DNA of 64,000 bases from assembly GCA_958415525.1 (NCBI GenBank), contig CATYZE010000008.1, positions 7,643-71,642 on the forward strand. The letters run 5' to 3'. Positions 17,585 to 26,309 of this stretch are shown here, in pieces. The stretch is from an uncultured Collinsella sp. GTDB taxonomy: Bacteria; Actinomycetota; Coriobacteriia; Coriobacteriales; Coriobacteriaceae. The notes below the pieces were generated by a model that was given only the letters and a program-made list of their open reading frames with translations, was not told the origin of the DNA and did no database searches. Numbering within the stretch: position 1 is the stretch's first letter; every line of letters begins with the position of its first letter. The translations under genes and the position numbers were made by a program.

Positions 17585-18517
17585 ATGTCCGATTTGATTA
17601 AACTGACGCCGATTTTCCACGAGAAGATCTGGGGCGGCCGCCAGCTCGAGACCGTATTTGGTTACGACATTCCCGAGGGCCCCATCGGTGAGTGCTGGGC
17701 CATCTCAGCACACCCCAACGGCGACTGCCAGATCGCTGAGGGCCCGTATGCCGGCCACACGCTGTCGTGGCTGTGGGCCGAGCACCGCGAGCTCTTTGGC
17801 AACTGCGAGGGCAAGGAGTTCCCGCTGCTCATTAAGATTCTGGACGCCAAGGACGACCTTTCGATCCAGATCCATCCCAACGACGAGTATGCCGCCGAGC
17901 ACGAGAACGGCAGCCTGGGCAAGACCGAGTGCTGGTATGTGCTGGACTGCGAGCCCGGCGCCACGATCATCGTCGGGCAGCGCGCCAAGGATCGTGCCGA
18001 GGCCGCACAGATGATCGAGGAAGGCCGTTGGGACGACATGCTCAACGTGCTGCCGATCCACAAGGGTGACTTTTTCCAGATCGACTCCGGCACCGTTCAC
18101 GCCATCAAGACCGGCACGCTGATTCTGGAGACGCAGCAGTCGAGCGACGTGACGTATCGCCTGTACGACTACGACCGCCCCGGTACCGACGGCAAGCTGC
18201 GTCCGCTGCACATTGAGCAGAGCCTCGACTGCATCAACTTTAACGCGCAGGCACCGACCGACGGTACCGTAACCGCGCCCGAGATCGATGGCGTAACCGA
18301 GCTCGAGTCCAACCCCTGCTACACCGTCGATCGCGTGCGTGTCGACGGCAGCAAGACCTTGGAGCAGCGCTGGCCCTTCATGTGTCTGTCGGTCATCGAC
18401 GGCGAAGGCACCGTCTGCGGCGACCCCGTCCACAAGGGCAGCCACCTGTTAGCACCCAGTACCGTCAGTTCCATTGACCTCGAAGGCAAGATGGAACTGA
18501 TCATCAGCCACCTGTAA
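17585..18517 (+). CDS. manA: Mannose-6-phosphate isomerase, class I
   Basis: Zinc enzyme interconverting mannose-6-phosphate and fructose-6-phosphate. The start at 17585 gives MSDLIKLTPIFHEKIWGG, typical for the short (about 310 residues) bacterial form; a GGGGG run lies about 8 bases upstream. Zinc ligands are visible in QIHPND near residue 97, the Glu of GKTECWYVL, and the His of SGTVHAI. The C-terminal cupin (HIEQSLDCINFN onward) is complete. It follows the GntR gene by 75 bases on the same strand. A perfect 31-bp inverted repeat lies 17 bases after its stop. Confidence 0.93.
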   Translation: MSDLIKLTPIFHEKIWGGRQLETVFGYDIPEGPIGECWAISAHPNGDCQIAEGPYAGHTLSWLWAEHRELFGNCEGKEFPLLIKILDAKDDLSIQIHPNDEYAAEHENGSLGKTECWYVLDCEPGATIIVGQRAKDRAEAAQMIEEGRWDDMLNVLPIHKGDFFQIDSGTVHAIKTGTLILETQQSSDVTYRLYDYDRPGTDGKLRPLHIEQSLDCINFNAQAPTDGTVTAPEIDGVTELESNPCYTVDRVRVDGSKTLEQRWPFMCLSVIDGEGTVCGDPVHKGSHLLAPSTVSSIDLEGKMELIISHL

Positions 18518-18534
18518 GCTACCGATCCCCGAGC

Positions 18535-18665
18535 GCTCGCCGGGATGGGGCGCGGGGTTTGGTCGCCTGCTCGGACAGTCCTGCTCGCACGGAGAGCACA
18601 TTAAGTGCTCTCCGGCTCGTGCGGAACTCGCGATCGACCAAACCCCGCGCCCCATCCCGGCGAGC
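18535..18665. repeat. Family 1 palindrome with 31-bp perfect arms
   Basis: Arms 18535-18565 and 18635-18665 are exact complements over 31 bases. The 69-base interior contains a second hairpin, GGAGAGCAC-ATTAA-GTGCTCTCC. The interior is related, in inverted orientation, to 20790-20870 on the other side of the AbiE-like pair. Confidence 0.8.
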
Positions 18666-18684
18666 CTGCGACTAGCAACAACAA

Positions 18685-18730
18685 TCAAAACGCAACAAGG
18701 GGCTCTTCCGTTCATCAACGGAAGAGCCCC
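18685..18730. repeat. Direct-repeat unit with hairpin, left of the AbiE-like pair
   Basis: The first 21 bases (18685-18705) recur exactly at 20631-20651. The unit contains a 14-bp perfect stem (18699-18712 with 18717-18730). On the minus strand it follows the nucleotidyltransferase stop and may serve as its terminator. Confidence 0.7.
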
Positions 18731-18746
18731 TGCTATACATAACGAA

Positions 18747-19523
18747 TCAAGGTGCCCATAGGTAGACCTTTTCGAGAAACGATAACGTGTCCTGAAGCCG
18801 CGCCCTTTCCTTACGGTTGGTCTGCCGATTTACATACGAAGTAAAGTCCGCAAAAAAATCCTCCGCATCAACCCTCATTTGCCCCGTTAGCTCCAAACGC
18901 GCTGAGGACGACAACAAGCCGGCAAGTCGAGCAACATCTGAACGATGCTTCCGCCGATCTATATCGTTGCAATGACGCCCTTCTTCATAGCTCCTGTTGA
19001 TATCAATGTGCGCACGCATCTTGAGGGGGATGATATGGAGCGCATCAAGCAACGTGATGCCCTCTACGTTCGTTGCGTTGTCGCGAATAAATTCGTAGTA
19101 GCCATCGTCGAGAATAATGGCGGAAAGACTCGATATCGCCCCGTCAAAGGAAAGAGGAGCTACCTCGCTCATTTCGTCTTCGAGCACAAAATCAGGATGT
19201 CGGGCAAACAACTCGATTTGACCGGGATAGTCTAGGGCTCGCCTTGATCCTTCGGGCAAACAGAACCGGTAGTAAGTGCACTTTCCATCGCCGACCTTTC
19301 CAACCTCGTATCCAGCCGCTTTGATAAATGCCCACAATGCAGCGGCGAATTCAACGCCTTCCCCATCAACAATTACGACGACATCCAAATCTTCTGTTGC
19401 CCTAAACGAATCACCTTCGCTGTCAAATAGAACGCTGCAGGCCCCTCCACCAATAAGGACGTAACCACCTTTGCAACTGCTCATGGCGTCGGCAAATCGC
19501 TCTATTCCCCTCACTTTTGGCAT
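18747..19523 (-). CDS. AbiEii-like nucleotidyltransferase (toxin-type)
   Basis: Member of the DUF1814/AbiEii nucleotidyltransferase group. AbiEii proteins act as the toxin of type IV-like toxin-antitoxin or abortive infection modules. The 258-residue protein has the GGGACSVLFDSEG and TEDLDVVVIV motifs (residues 24-50), which supply the glycine loop and the acidic pair of a minimal nucleotidyltransferase. The ATG at 19523 follows AGGAGGG; it overlaps the upstream gene by 13 bases, so the two are translationally coupled. Base use is more AT-rich than in neighbouring manA. Substrate is unknown. Confidence 0.75.
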   Translation of the reverse strand: MPKVRGIERFADAMSSCKGGYVLIGGGACSVLFDSEGDSFRATEDLDVVVIVDGEGVEFAAALWAFIKAAGYEVGKVGDGKCTYYRFCLPEGSRRALDYPGQIELFARHPDFVLEDEMSEVAPLSFDGAISSLSAIILDDGYYEFIRDNATNVEGITLLDALHIIPLKMRAHIDINRSYEEGRHCNDIDRRKHRSDVARLAGLLSSSARLELTGQMRVDAEDFFADFTSYVNRQTNRKERARLQDTLSFLEKVYLWAP

Positions 19524-20539
19524 ATCACCCTCCTGAGCTGTTCGACCGCATCGAGCAGACGGTCGTCTTTGTAATTCGTTTTTGCGCAGGCAACGTATAA
19601 GGAGAACGGGTCGACACATTGCAAACCCGTCGTGTCAAAACTAACATCGGACGGCTCGTCCACGGGATACGACCAGACCTCAATCTCGATAGCAGCTGGT
19701 TCGTACCACTGGGCCTCCAGCCATTTGTCGCCCATATGCTCTTTTAAGGCCTCTAGCTGATACTTTTCGAGAGCAATGGTTGGAGCAGAGTCTTCATGGG
19801 CAAGGTCGGACATATAGCTAAGGGCAGACACACCGGAAAGCAGCGCATCAACGGCCCGCAATTCTACCCTGTTGATTGTCCCCTTAAGCCGAATGCGTTC
19901 TATAACTGGCGTGCGAAGATAGTCCTCAAACCCATCCAGCAACGTCTCGGTCGACAGCCCGGCGTCGCACAATATACGCTTTTTGCCGTCACGTATAATC
20001 AGCCCAGGAGCTATAGCGGCGATTTCTGAAAGATAGCCGCTAACGCTTGCCGCGCTTTTGCCACACAGACGCGCCAGGTCGCCGGCGGAGCAGTCAACCC
20101 ATCGTCCCGCAATGAGATTTAGAACGATTCGTTGAGATTGGGGCGAAAGCGGGGCAGCAAGAGAAGCACCCAGCACCTCATCGGAAATAACGGCTCCGAT
20201 AAACGGCAGAAACGCATTTCGCTCATCTCGGATATATGCAAGCCCCTCCGAAGAAAGCGCGCGCATAAAACCTAAATCCATAGCATCCCAGCAAATTGCC
20301 ACCGGGCGAGCATCTATCTTGCGCACTGCATTGACGAGATTTCGCGCCGAAATGACACTGGGCGGTTCTTTTGGTTCCGCAACAATAAAACGGCCTTGCT
20401 CAGACATGCCGAGTCGTGCCAAGCGAAGCGAAAACCGCTCAAGATACATGCGAGGAATCTGCATCTCAACTGGCTCTGAGTCGATGGCGAGCTCTAAAGA
20501 GAAGAGTCTTTTAGGGAGACAATTTAGCAGCATGTCCAC
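19511..20539 (-). CDS. AbiEi-like antitoxin / winged-helix protein
   Basis: A 342-residue protein that I take as the antitoxin partner of the downstream nucleotidyltransferase. The middle (about 150-200) looks like a winged helix (SQRIVLNLIAGRWVDCSAGDLARLCGKSAASVSGYLSEI), and the C terminus has the DPFSLYVACAKTNYKDDRLLDAV block common in AbiEi-like proteins. Start is GTG at 20539 or ATG at 20533. The predicted promoter lies about 45 bases upstream. Assignment rests on the gene pair and the winged-helix region, so an unrelated regulator is possible. Confidence 0.65.
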   Translation of the reverse strand: MDMLLNCLPKRLFSLELAIDSEPVEMQIPRMYLERFSLRLARLGMSEQGRFIVAEPKEPPSVISARNLVNAVRKIDARPVAICWDAMDLGFMRALSSEGLAYIRDERNAFLPFIGAVISDEVLGASLAAPLSPQSQRIVLNLIAGRWVDCSAGDLARLCGKSAASVSGYLSEIAAIAPGLIIRDGKKRILCDAGLSTETLLDGFEDYLRTPVIERIRLKGTINRVELRAVDALLSGVSALSYMSDLAHEDSAPTIALEKYQLEALKEHMGDKWLEAQWYEPAAIEIEVWSYPVDEPSDVSFDTTGLQCVDPFSLYVACAKTNYKDDRLLDAVEQLRRVICQK

Positions 20540-20580
20540 GCCCCGTTTTCATTTCAGTTACATTTTAGTATCTATCTGAA

Positions 20581-20608
20581 ATTATACTGAATCGTATAAA
20601 ATCATCAA
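20581..20608 (-). promoter_or_regulatory. Predicted promoter of the AbiE-like operon
   Basis: On the minus strand TTGATG (20603-20608) and TATAAT (20581-20586) are 16 bases apart. Upstream TGATGATTGATGATT direct repeats could bind an autoregulator. Confidence 0.6.
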
Positions 20609-20630
20609 TCATCAAAGCCAAGCGCACCAT

Positions 20631-20675
20631 TCAAAACGCAACAAGGGGCTCCCCCGTTCTTTAACGGGGACCCCC
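20631..20675. repeat. Direct-repeat unit with hairpin, right of the AbiE-like pair
   Basis: Bases 20631-20651 are identical to 18685-18705. The hairpin that follows (20645-20658 with 20663-20675, one base bulged) has the same layout but different paired bases. Confidence 0.7.
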
Positions 20676-20744
20676 TTGCCATGTCTAAGTATCCAGCCCA
20701 CCCGACTCTCCAGACCAAAAAGCGGACGAGCAAAGCGACGTTCG

Positions 20745-20890
20745 TCCAGCAACGTTACCCAAGGACTTGGGCGGGCGTATAGGGCAACATCGATCGCGAG
20801 TTCCGCACGCAAAGGAGGCCACTTAATGTGGCCTCCGTCTTGCGCAGGACTGCCCGAGCAGGCAACCAAAGCCCCCGGCGCGCCCGCCTA
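20745..20890. repeat. Family 1 palindrome, second copy
   Basis: Shares CGATCGCGAGTTCCGCACG and a CCGAGCAGG end with the complement of 18566-18640. Its central hairpin reads GGAGGCCACTTAATGTGG and onward, against GGAGAGCACTTAATGTGC in copy 1, so the stem bases changed in pairs. Outer arms (about 20754-20762 and 20879-20888) are weaker than in copy 1. Confidence 0.6.
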
Positions 20891-20900
20891 GCCGGATGTA

Positions 20901-21001
20901 CGGGTTTTCCAGGTGCGGCAGATCGGCCTGAAAGAGGAGGGCATAGACCTTGAGGTCATGCCCGACGATTGAAGGCCGAGGTGCCGTGCCTGGGAAAGCC
21001 G
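20901..21001. repeat. Family 2 structured palindrome, copy A
   Basis: A roughly 100-base multi-part hairpin directly after the pcrA stop. Arms TTTCCAGG/CCTGGGAAA, TCGGCC/GGCCGA and GGGCAT/ATGCCC pair in nested order, with GAAAGAGGAG and GACGATTGAA as opposing internal strands. The copy at 31707-31806 keeps these internal strands but changes the stems in pairs. Confidence 0.65.
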
Positions 21002-21002
21002 C

Positions 21003-23903
21003 TTAGGTCAGTTTCACTATAGGCGCAAAGCCCTTCATGAGCTTTTTGGTCTGGCCGGTCTTTTCGAATTGGACCTCGATCATGTCTCCGGCGACCGAGA
21101 TCACGGTACCCGTGCCAAAGGTCTTGTGACTCACGGTATCGCCCGCGGCAAAGTCCTGCGATGCACTGGCGCGATCGACCTTGCGCTCCACCGTCGGCGA
21201 CACCTTGGACGACGGCTTTTTGGCTCGCGGCGCGCCCGAGCCAAAGGTCGAGGCAACGCGGCCGGCGTCGGGCGAAACCCCACGATGGCGCTCGGTGCCA
21301 TAAGTGCTGCCGCCAAAGAAGTCGTCAAAGCTCGATCCGCCGCGCGAACCGGAACCGCCGGTCGAGCGCGTATGCGAACCGAACACCTTGCCGCCATACA
21401 TATCCGAGCCCATGCCCGATCCAAAGGTGCCGTGACGGTCGCCGCGCTTCTCCCAGCCCGTGCCCTCAAAACCGGCAGAACCGATGCCGCTAAACTCGAT
21501 ATCCTCAAACGGAATCTCGTTGAGGAAGCGCGAGCGCGGATTGGCAGAGGTCGAGCCGTAGGTGCGGCGCGTGGCCGCATACGTCAGGAACAGGCGCTTG
21601 CGGGCGCGCGTGATGGCGACGTAGGCCAGGCGACGCTCCTCCTCAAGCTTGCCCGGATCATCGCTGCCGCCAAAGTCATGCACGTGCGGGAAGATGCCCT
21701 CCTCCATACCGGCCACGAACACCGCCGGGAACTCCAGGCCCTTGGCGGAGTGGATGGTCATCATGGTGATGGCATGCGTCTCGCCGGCCAGGGAATCCAA
21801 GTCGGAGCGCAGGGCCAGCCACTCCATGAGAGCAGGAAGCGCCTTACAGGTGAGCGGACCGTAGGTGCGCTCGATCTCGTCGGCATGCACGGCACCCGCC
21901 GGCATCTCCGCCGGCGCGGCATACGCGTTGCCCGCAATGGCGGCGGCCAGGGCATCCTGCGGCGAGAGCGCCGGGGCGGCTAGGCTATCGAGCGGATTGG
22001 AACCTGCGGCATCGCGCGCGCCAACGAGCGCCTCAAACGAGGATGCCGGGGCAGACGGCCCCGGTTCGGGCGCAGGTGCGCTCACCACAACGGGCTCGGG
22101 CTCAGCGCCGGCCGGCACGTCGGCAACACCGGCCGCGCGCAGCTCTTCCAAGCTCTCGAGCGTACCCTCGATATCCTCATGCGTCTCCTCAAATTCGGCG
22201 GCGACGCCCAGGAATTCCTGAATGTTCTCGGCGCGGCTCTCGGACTCCATGGTGCCCTCGGCGCGGAACGCCTGCAGCAGGCCCGTCTTGTCGACAATCA
22301 TCTCGACGACGTCCTTGAGCTCGCCGTCCATGCGGCGACCCTCGCGCACCAGCGCCACAAAGCTCGACAGGCCATTGCGCACCTTGGCGCTAAACATACC
22401 CGTCTCGGCGCACGCGATCTCGCAAGCCTGGAAGAACGAGCAGCGGTTGTCACGTGCCAGCTGCTCAATCTTTTGGATCGAGGTGGAGCCGATGCCGCGG
22501 CGCGGCGTGTTGATGACACGCTTGACGCTCATCTCGTCGGCCGGGTTCACGATCATCTTGAGGTAGGCCATGACGTCGCGGATCTCGGCGCGGTCGAAGA
22601 ACCGCGTGCCGCCGACGATCTTGTAGGGCACGCCCGCACGCAGGAACATATCTTCGAGGATACGCGACTGGGCGTTGGTGCGATAGAACACAGCGATGTC
22701 GTCGTAGCTCGTGCCCTTGGAGTGCAACTTTTCGATCTCACCGGCAATCCAGCGGCCCTCGTCGCGCTCGTCGCTTGCCTGGAAGGCCTGGATCTTCTCG
22801 CCGTCGCCCTCGGCCGTAAACAGGCGCTTGTCCTTGCGCTGCGAGTTGTGACGCACCACGGCGTTGGCGGCGCTCAGGATATGACCCGTGGAGCGGTAGT
22901 TCTGCTCCAGCTTGACGGTCTTGCAGTTTTTAAAGTCCTTCTCAAAGTCCAGGATATTGGTGATGTCGGCGCCACGCCAGCTGTAAATGGACTGGTCATC
23001 GTCGCCCACGACCATGAGGTTTTGGTACTTGGCGGCCAGCAGGTTGGCGATCTCGTACTGGACGTGGTTGGTGTCCTGATACTCGTCGACGCTAATGTAG
23101 CGGAAGCGCTCCTGGTACTTATCGAGCACCTCGGGGCGGGTGCGAAGCAGCTCGAGCGTGCGCACGAGCAGGTCGTCGAAGTCCATCGCGTTGGCGGCGC
23201 GCAGGCGGCGCTCCAGCTCCAGGTAGACCTGCGCAGCCTTTTTGTCATTGGGGCTGTCAGCGGATTTGAGCATGTCCTCGGGCCCGATCATGGCATTTTT
23301 AGCCGAGCTGATCTTGCTGCGAATCATGTTGATGGGGAACTGCTTTTGCTCAATGCCGAGCGCTTGCATAATGTCGCGCACCATGCGCTTTGAGTCGTCA
23401 TCATCGTAGATGGTGAACTGACCGGTGTAGCCCAGCAGGTCGGCGTCCTCGCGCAGCATGCGCACGCACATGGCGTGGAAGGTGCACACCCACATGCCGC
23501 GGGTGCCACTGGGGATGAGCGCTGCCAGACGCTCGCGCATCTCGGCCGCGGCCTTGTTGGTAAACGTGATGGCCAGGACCTGCCAGGGCTTAACGCCCAG
23601 GTCGCCAAGCATATGCGCGATGCGGAAGGTCAGGACGCGGGTCTTGCCCGAGCCGGCGCCGGCAAGAACCAGCAGCGGGCCCTCGGTAGTCAGGACCGCC
23701 TCACGCTGGGCGGGGTTCAGGCTATCGATATCGACGAGCGGCTTGGCGGGCTTGGGCGCCGGGGCCGGGGCGTCGTAGATGTCGAGCGGAACGAGCTCGG
23801 GTTCCGGCGCGGCGGGGGCGGTGTACGCATCGAGCGGCACGGGTTCCGGCGCGGGCGGCACGGGCGCGGCAGTGTTCTTTTCCCAGGGCAGGGGCTGGGT
23901 CAT
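21003..23903 (-). CDS. pcrA: UvrD/PcrA-type DNA helicase
   Basis: Superfamily 1A 3'-5' DNA helicase in repair and replication-conflict resolution. I chose ATG 23903 (966 residues), 6 bases after GAGGAG. Residues 1-57 are a disordered proline-rich tail with two PLDxY-type repeats (VPLDAYTAP, VPLDIYDAP). Walker A is AGAGSGKT at 81-88; DEYQDT, GDDDQSIYSWRGA, LEQNYRS and TIHSAKGLEFPAVFV follow. A low-complexity insert of about 110 residues (near 620-730) splits the 2B/2A region. The C terminus has a Gly/Ser-rich linker and the HKTFGTGTVISV tudor-like domain that binds RNA polymerase in PcrA. A structured palindrome abuts its stop. Confidence 0.93.
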   Translation of the reverse strand: MTQPLPWEKNTAAPVPPAPEPVPLDAYTAPAAPEPELVPLDIYDAPAPAPKPAKPLVDIDSLNPAQREAVLTTEGPLLVLAGAGSGKTRVLTFRIAHMLGDLGVKPWQVLAITFTNKAAAEMRERLAALIPSGTRGMWVCTFHAMCVRMLREDADLLGYTGQFTIYDDDDSKRMVRDIMQALGIEQKQFPINMIRSKISSAKNAMIGPEDMLKSADSPNDKKAAQVYLELERRLRAANAMDFDDLLVRTLELLRTRPEVLDKYQERFRYISVDEYQDTNHVQYEIANLLAAKYQNLMVVGDDDQSIYSWRGADITNILDFEKDFKNCKTVKLEQNYRSTGHILSAANAVVRHNSQRKDKRLFTAEGDGEKIQAFQASDERDEGRWIAGEIEKLHSKGTSYDDIAVFYRTNAQSRILEDMFLRAGVPYKIVGGTRFFDRAEIRDVMAYLKMIVNPADEMSVKRVINTPRRGIGSTSIQKIEQLARDNRCSFFQACEIACAETGMFSAKVRNGLSSFVALVREGRRMDGELKDVVEMIVDKTGLLQAFRAEGTMESESRAENIQEFLGVAAEFEETHEDIEGTLESLEELRAAGVADVPAGAEPEPVVVSAPAPEPGPSAPASSFEALVGARDAAGSNPLDSLAAPALSPQDALAAAIAGNAYAAPAEMPAGAVHADEIERTYGPLTCKALPALMEWLALRSDLDSLAGETHAITMMTIHSAKGLEFPAVFVAGMEEGIFPHVHDFGGSDDPGKLEEERRLAYVAITRARKRLFLTYAATRRTYGSTSANPRSRFLNEIPFEDIEFSGIGSAGFEGTGWEKRGDRHGTFGSGMGSDMYGGKVFGSHTRSTGGSGSRGGSSFDDFFGGSTYGTERHRGVSPDAGRVASTFGSGAPRAKKPSSKVSPTVERKVDRASASQDFAAGDTVSHKTFGTGTVISVAGDMIEVQFEKTGQTKKLMKGFAPIVKLT

Positions 23904-24042
23904 GGGCGACTCCTCATCTGACGGACGGCGCGCCTGCGGGCGGCGCCATGGTTTGAGCCGTACCAGTATACCGAGCCGCGCGGACACCGACGCAAATCAC
24001 ACCACGACTCCGTGCGCCGCCACCACCCAAGCATCCCCAAAT

Positions 24043-24111
24043 AAGTTGCGGTGAAATAGTTCCTCCAAACGGCCTTCTGGCCCCCAAACAGGAACTATTC
24101 CACCGCAACTT
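24043..24111. repeat. 22-bp inverted repeat between pcrA and the dehydrogenase
   Basis: 24043-24064 and 24090-24111 are complementary over 22 bases with one mismatch, around a 25-base loop. No A- or T-run follows, so it is not a standard terminator. Confidence 0.65.
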
Positions 24112-24177
24112 CGATTGGCTCGAGGGGATAGAATATCTACCACTTCTACCCCATCCCCACATGGCAGGAGGGTTGCT

Positions 24178-25176
24178 GTGAAGCATAGGGTGCTCTATTA
24201 CATGGTCGATGGTTCGACCGAGGCGGGCCAGGCGGCGCTCAACACAATCGAAGGTGGCGATCAGATTAAGCTGGTTGGCTGCGCGCATGATCCCAATGTC
24301 TGCCCCACCGCCGAGCAACTGATCGGCTGCGAGGGCTTTGTCGGCGAGTTCGGCCCCGTCGATGATACGTGTGCCGACGCCATGGCCGCCGCGGGGATGC
24401 GCATTGTCTCGAATATGTCCATTGGCCTGAACCACGTTGCCGTCGACCGGCTGGCCTCATATGGCATCACCGTCACCAACTGTCCCGGGTACTGCTCGGA
24501 CGATGTCGCCCAGCACACCGTTGCCCTGATGCTCGACCTGATGCGACAGGTCACGTTGCTCAACCGCGATGTGCGTAATGGCGTCTGGAATCCGCTGGGT
24601 GGATACACCATGCACCGCACGCAAGGCCGTACGTTGGGACTGGTCTTTTTTGGCAGCATCGCGCGTGCCGTCGCGCCCATCGCGCAGGCGCTCGGCATGA
24701 AGGTGCTGGTATGGGCGCCGACCAAGAGCGCAGAAGAGCTTGCCGCCGCCGGTTGCGTCAAAGCCAAGACGCTCGACGAGCTGCTCGGCACATCGGATAT
24801 CGTCAGCCTGCACTGTCCGCTGATTCCCGAGACCGAGAAGCTGATTGGCGAGCGCGAACTTGCGCTCATGAAACCCACGGCGTTTTTGATCAACACGGCC
24901 CGCGGGCCCATCGTGGATGAGGATGCCTTGGTCGCCGCATTAGACGAGGGCATTGCCAGCGGCGGCGTGCGCGGCATCTGCGGCGCCGCGCTTGACGTGC
25001 TTGCCGACGAGACCGCACCCAACCAGGCCCTGATCGCACACCCGTGCTGCATCGTCACGCCGCATTGCGCCTACAGCACGCAGGAAGCCTACGACACCGT
25101 CCGCCGCATGTCGCTGCAAGCCGTAGTAGACAAGCTCGTCTTTAACCGCAAGCCCGAACACACCGTGGCTGAATAA
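24178..25176 (+). CDS. D-2-hydroxyacid dehydrogenase family protein
   Basis: NAD(P)-dependent reductase of the D-isomer-specific 2-hydroxyacid dehydrogenase family, 332 residues. GTG at 24178 is the start, 5 bases after AGGAGGG; a longer frame has no ribosome site. The Rossmann loop is GLVFFGSIARAVAPIAQALG near residue 145, an unusual FFGS in place of GLG. The catalytic arginine is in INTARGPIVDE, and the histidine in VTPHCAYST near residue 292. Substrate cannot be inferred; it is not close to SerA because no ACT domain is present. Confidence 0.85.
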   Translation: MKHRVLYYMVDGSTEAGQAALNTIEGGDQIKLVGCAHDPNVCPTAEQLIGCEGFVGEFGPVDDTCADAMAAAGMRIVSNMSIGLNHVAVDRLASYGITVTNCPGYCSDDVAQHTVALMLDLMRQVTLLNRDVRNGVWNPLGGYTMHRTQGRTLGLVFFGSIARAVAPIAQALGMKVLVWAPTKSAEELAAAGCVKAKTLDELLGTSDIVSLHCPLIPETEKLIGERELALMKPTAFLINTARGPIVDEDALVAALDEGIASGGVRGICGAALDVLADETAPNQALIAHPCCIVTPHCAYSTQEAYDTVRRMSLQAVVDKLVFNRKPEHTVAE

Positions 25177-25243
25177 TTGGTGCAAAGGGGTCAGGTTTGT
25201 CTGCACCAAGTTGGTGCAAAGTAACCTGACCCCTTTGCACCAA
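25177..25243. repeat. 21-bp perfect inverted repeat with inner palindrome
   Basis: 25177-25197 and 25223-25243 are exact complements, and the loop holds TGCACCAAGTTGGTGCA, itself a palindrome. It begins at the base after the dehydrogenase stop. Confidence 0.75.
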
Positions 25244-25284
25244 AAAGAGGGCGGCATAGACCTTTTGGTCATGCCGCCCTCTTT
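25244..25284. terminator. Bidirectional terminator between convergent genes
   Basis: A 14-bp perfect stem (25244-25257 with 25271-25284) separates the plus-strand dehydrogenase from the minus-strand uppP; short A- and T-runs flank it. Confidence 0.65.
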
Positions 25285-25328
25285 GAATGACAAGTTGTCG
25301 CTCTGGACGCCGTGCAGCGTCAACCAAG

Positions 25329-26309
25329 TTACAGGCCGAGCATGGGCTCCAGAACGAAGAAGTATGCGAGCACTACGATGCCCAGGATGATGCGGTAGAC
25401 GCCGAAGCACTTGAAGTCGTGACGACGGACAAAGCCCATGAGCCATTTGATGGCGATGAGCGAGACCACAAAAGCCACGACGCAGCCCACACCCAAGATG
25501 GCGATCTCGTTAGCGCCGAAGGTACCGCCCTTGATAAAGTACTTGACCAGCTTGAGGGCGCTCGCGCCAAACATAACGGGGATGGCCAAGAAGAACGTGA
25601 ACTTTGACGCCACCGAACGCGTGCAGCCCAAAAGCAGGCCGCCGATGATGGTGGAACCGGAGCGAGACGTACCAGGCACCAGAGAAAGCACCTGGAAGCA
25701 GCCGATGCCCAGCGCAGTCTTCCAGCTCAGATCCTCGAGCGTGGCAATGGAGCCAAAGTCCAGATTCTCGTCATCGCCCTCGTCCTCAGTGGCAGCCGCG
25801 GCGGACGCCGCAAAGTGCGCACCGGCGGGACGTCCACCCGACACCACAGCACGCGAACCAAACGAACCGGCAACGGCCATTTCCTCGCGCTTGCTCGCGC
25901 GCCAGTTCTCGATCACGATAAACAGCACGCCGTACACAATGAGCGCCAGCGCCACGACGGGAGCATTGTAGAAATGCTCCTCCATCCAGTCATTGAGCGG
26001 CAGGCCGATCGCCGCCGCAGGAATGCAGCCGAGCACAATCTTGCCCCACAGCACCCAGGTGTCGCGGCGGCCCTCCTTGCCCTTGCTGGGCGAGAACGGA
26101 TTGAGCTCGTGGAAGAACAGCACGCAGACGGCCAGAATGGCGCCGAGCTGAATCACGACCAGGAACATATTCCAGAACGTCTCGCTCACGTTCATCTTGA
26201 CGAACTCGTCCACCAAGATCATGTGACCCGTCGACGAAACGGGCAGCCATTCGGTGATGCCCTCGACCAGGCCCATGAAGGCAGATTTTAGAAGCTCGAT
26301 AATATCCAA
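25329..26309 (-). CDS. uppP: Undecaprenyl-diphosphatase
   Basis: Membrane phosphatase recycling undecaprenyl pyrophosphate for cell wall synthesis (BacA family; confers bacitracin tolerance). TTG at 26309 is the preferred start, 5-6 bases after AGGGGG, giving M-DIIELLKSAFMGLVEG. Active-site motifs are EGITEWLPVSSTGH at residues 15-28 and PGTSRSGST near residue 230. The protein has about 8 membrane helices. A 45-residue hydrophilic insert around residues 160-205 (acidic ATEDEGDDENLD) is longer than in E. coli UppP. Transcribed alone, convergent with the dehydrogenase. Confidence 0.92.
   Translation of the reverse strand: MDIIELLKSAFMGLVEGITEWLPVSSTGHMILVDEFVKMNVSETFWNMFLVVIQLGAILAVCVLFFHELNPFSPSKGKEGRRDTWVLWGKIVLGCIPAAAIGLPLNDWMEEHFYNAPVVALALIVYGVLFIVIENWRASKREEMAVAGSFGSRAVVSGGRPAGAHFAASAAAATEDEGDDENLDFGSIATLEDLSWKTALGIGCFQVLSLVPGTSRSGSTIIGGLLLGCTRSVASKFTFFLAIPVMFGASALKLVKYFIKGGTFGANEIAILGVGCVVAFVVSLIAIKWLMGFVRRHDFKCFGVYRIILGIVVLAYFFVLEPMLGL

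Noticed and set aside
20901..21001. Assignment to the published Collinsella-1 RNA motif
   Set aside because: I cannot recall a sequence match, and that motif is reported as nearly unique, whereas this element is repeated.
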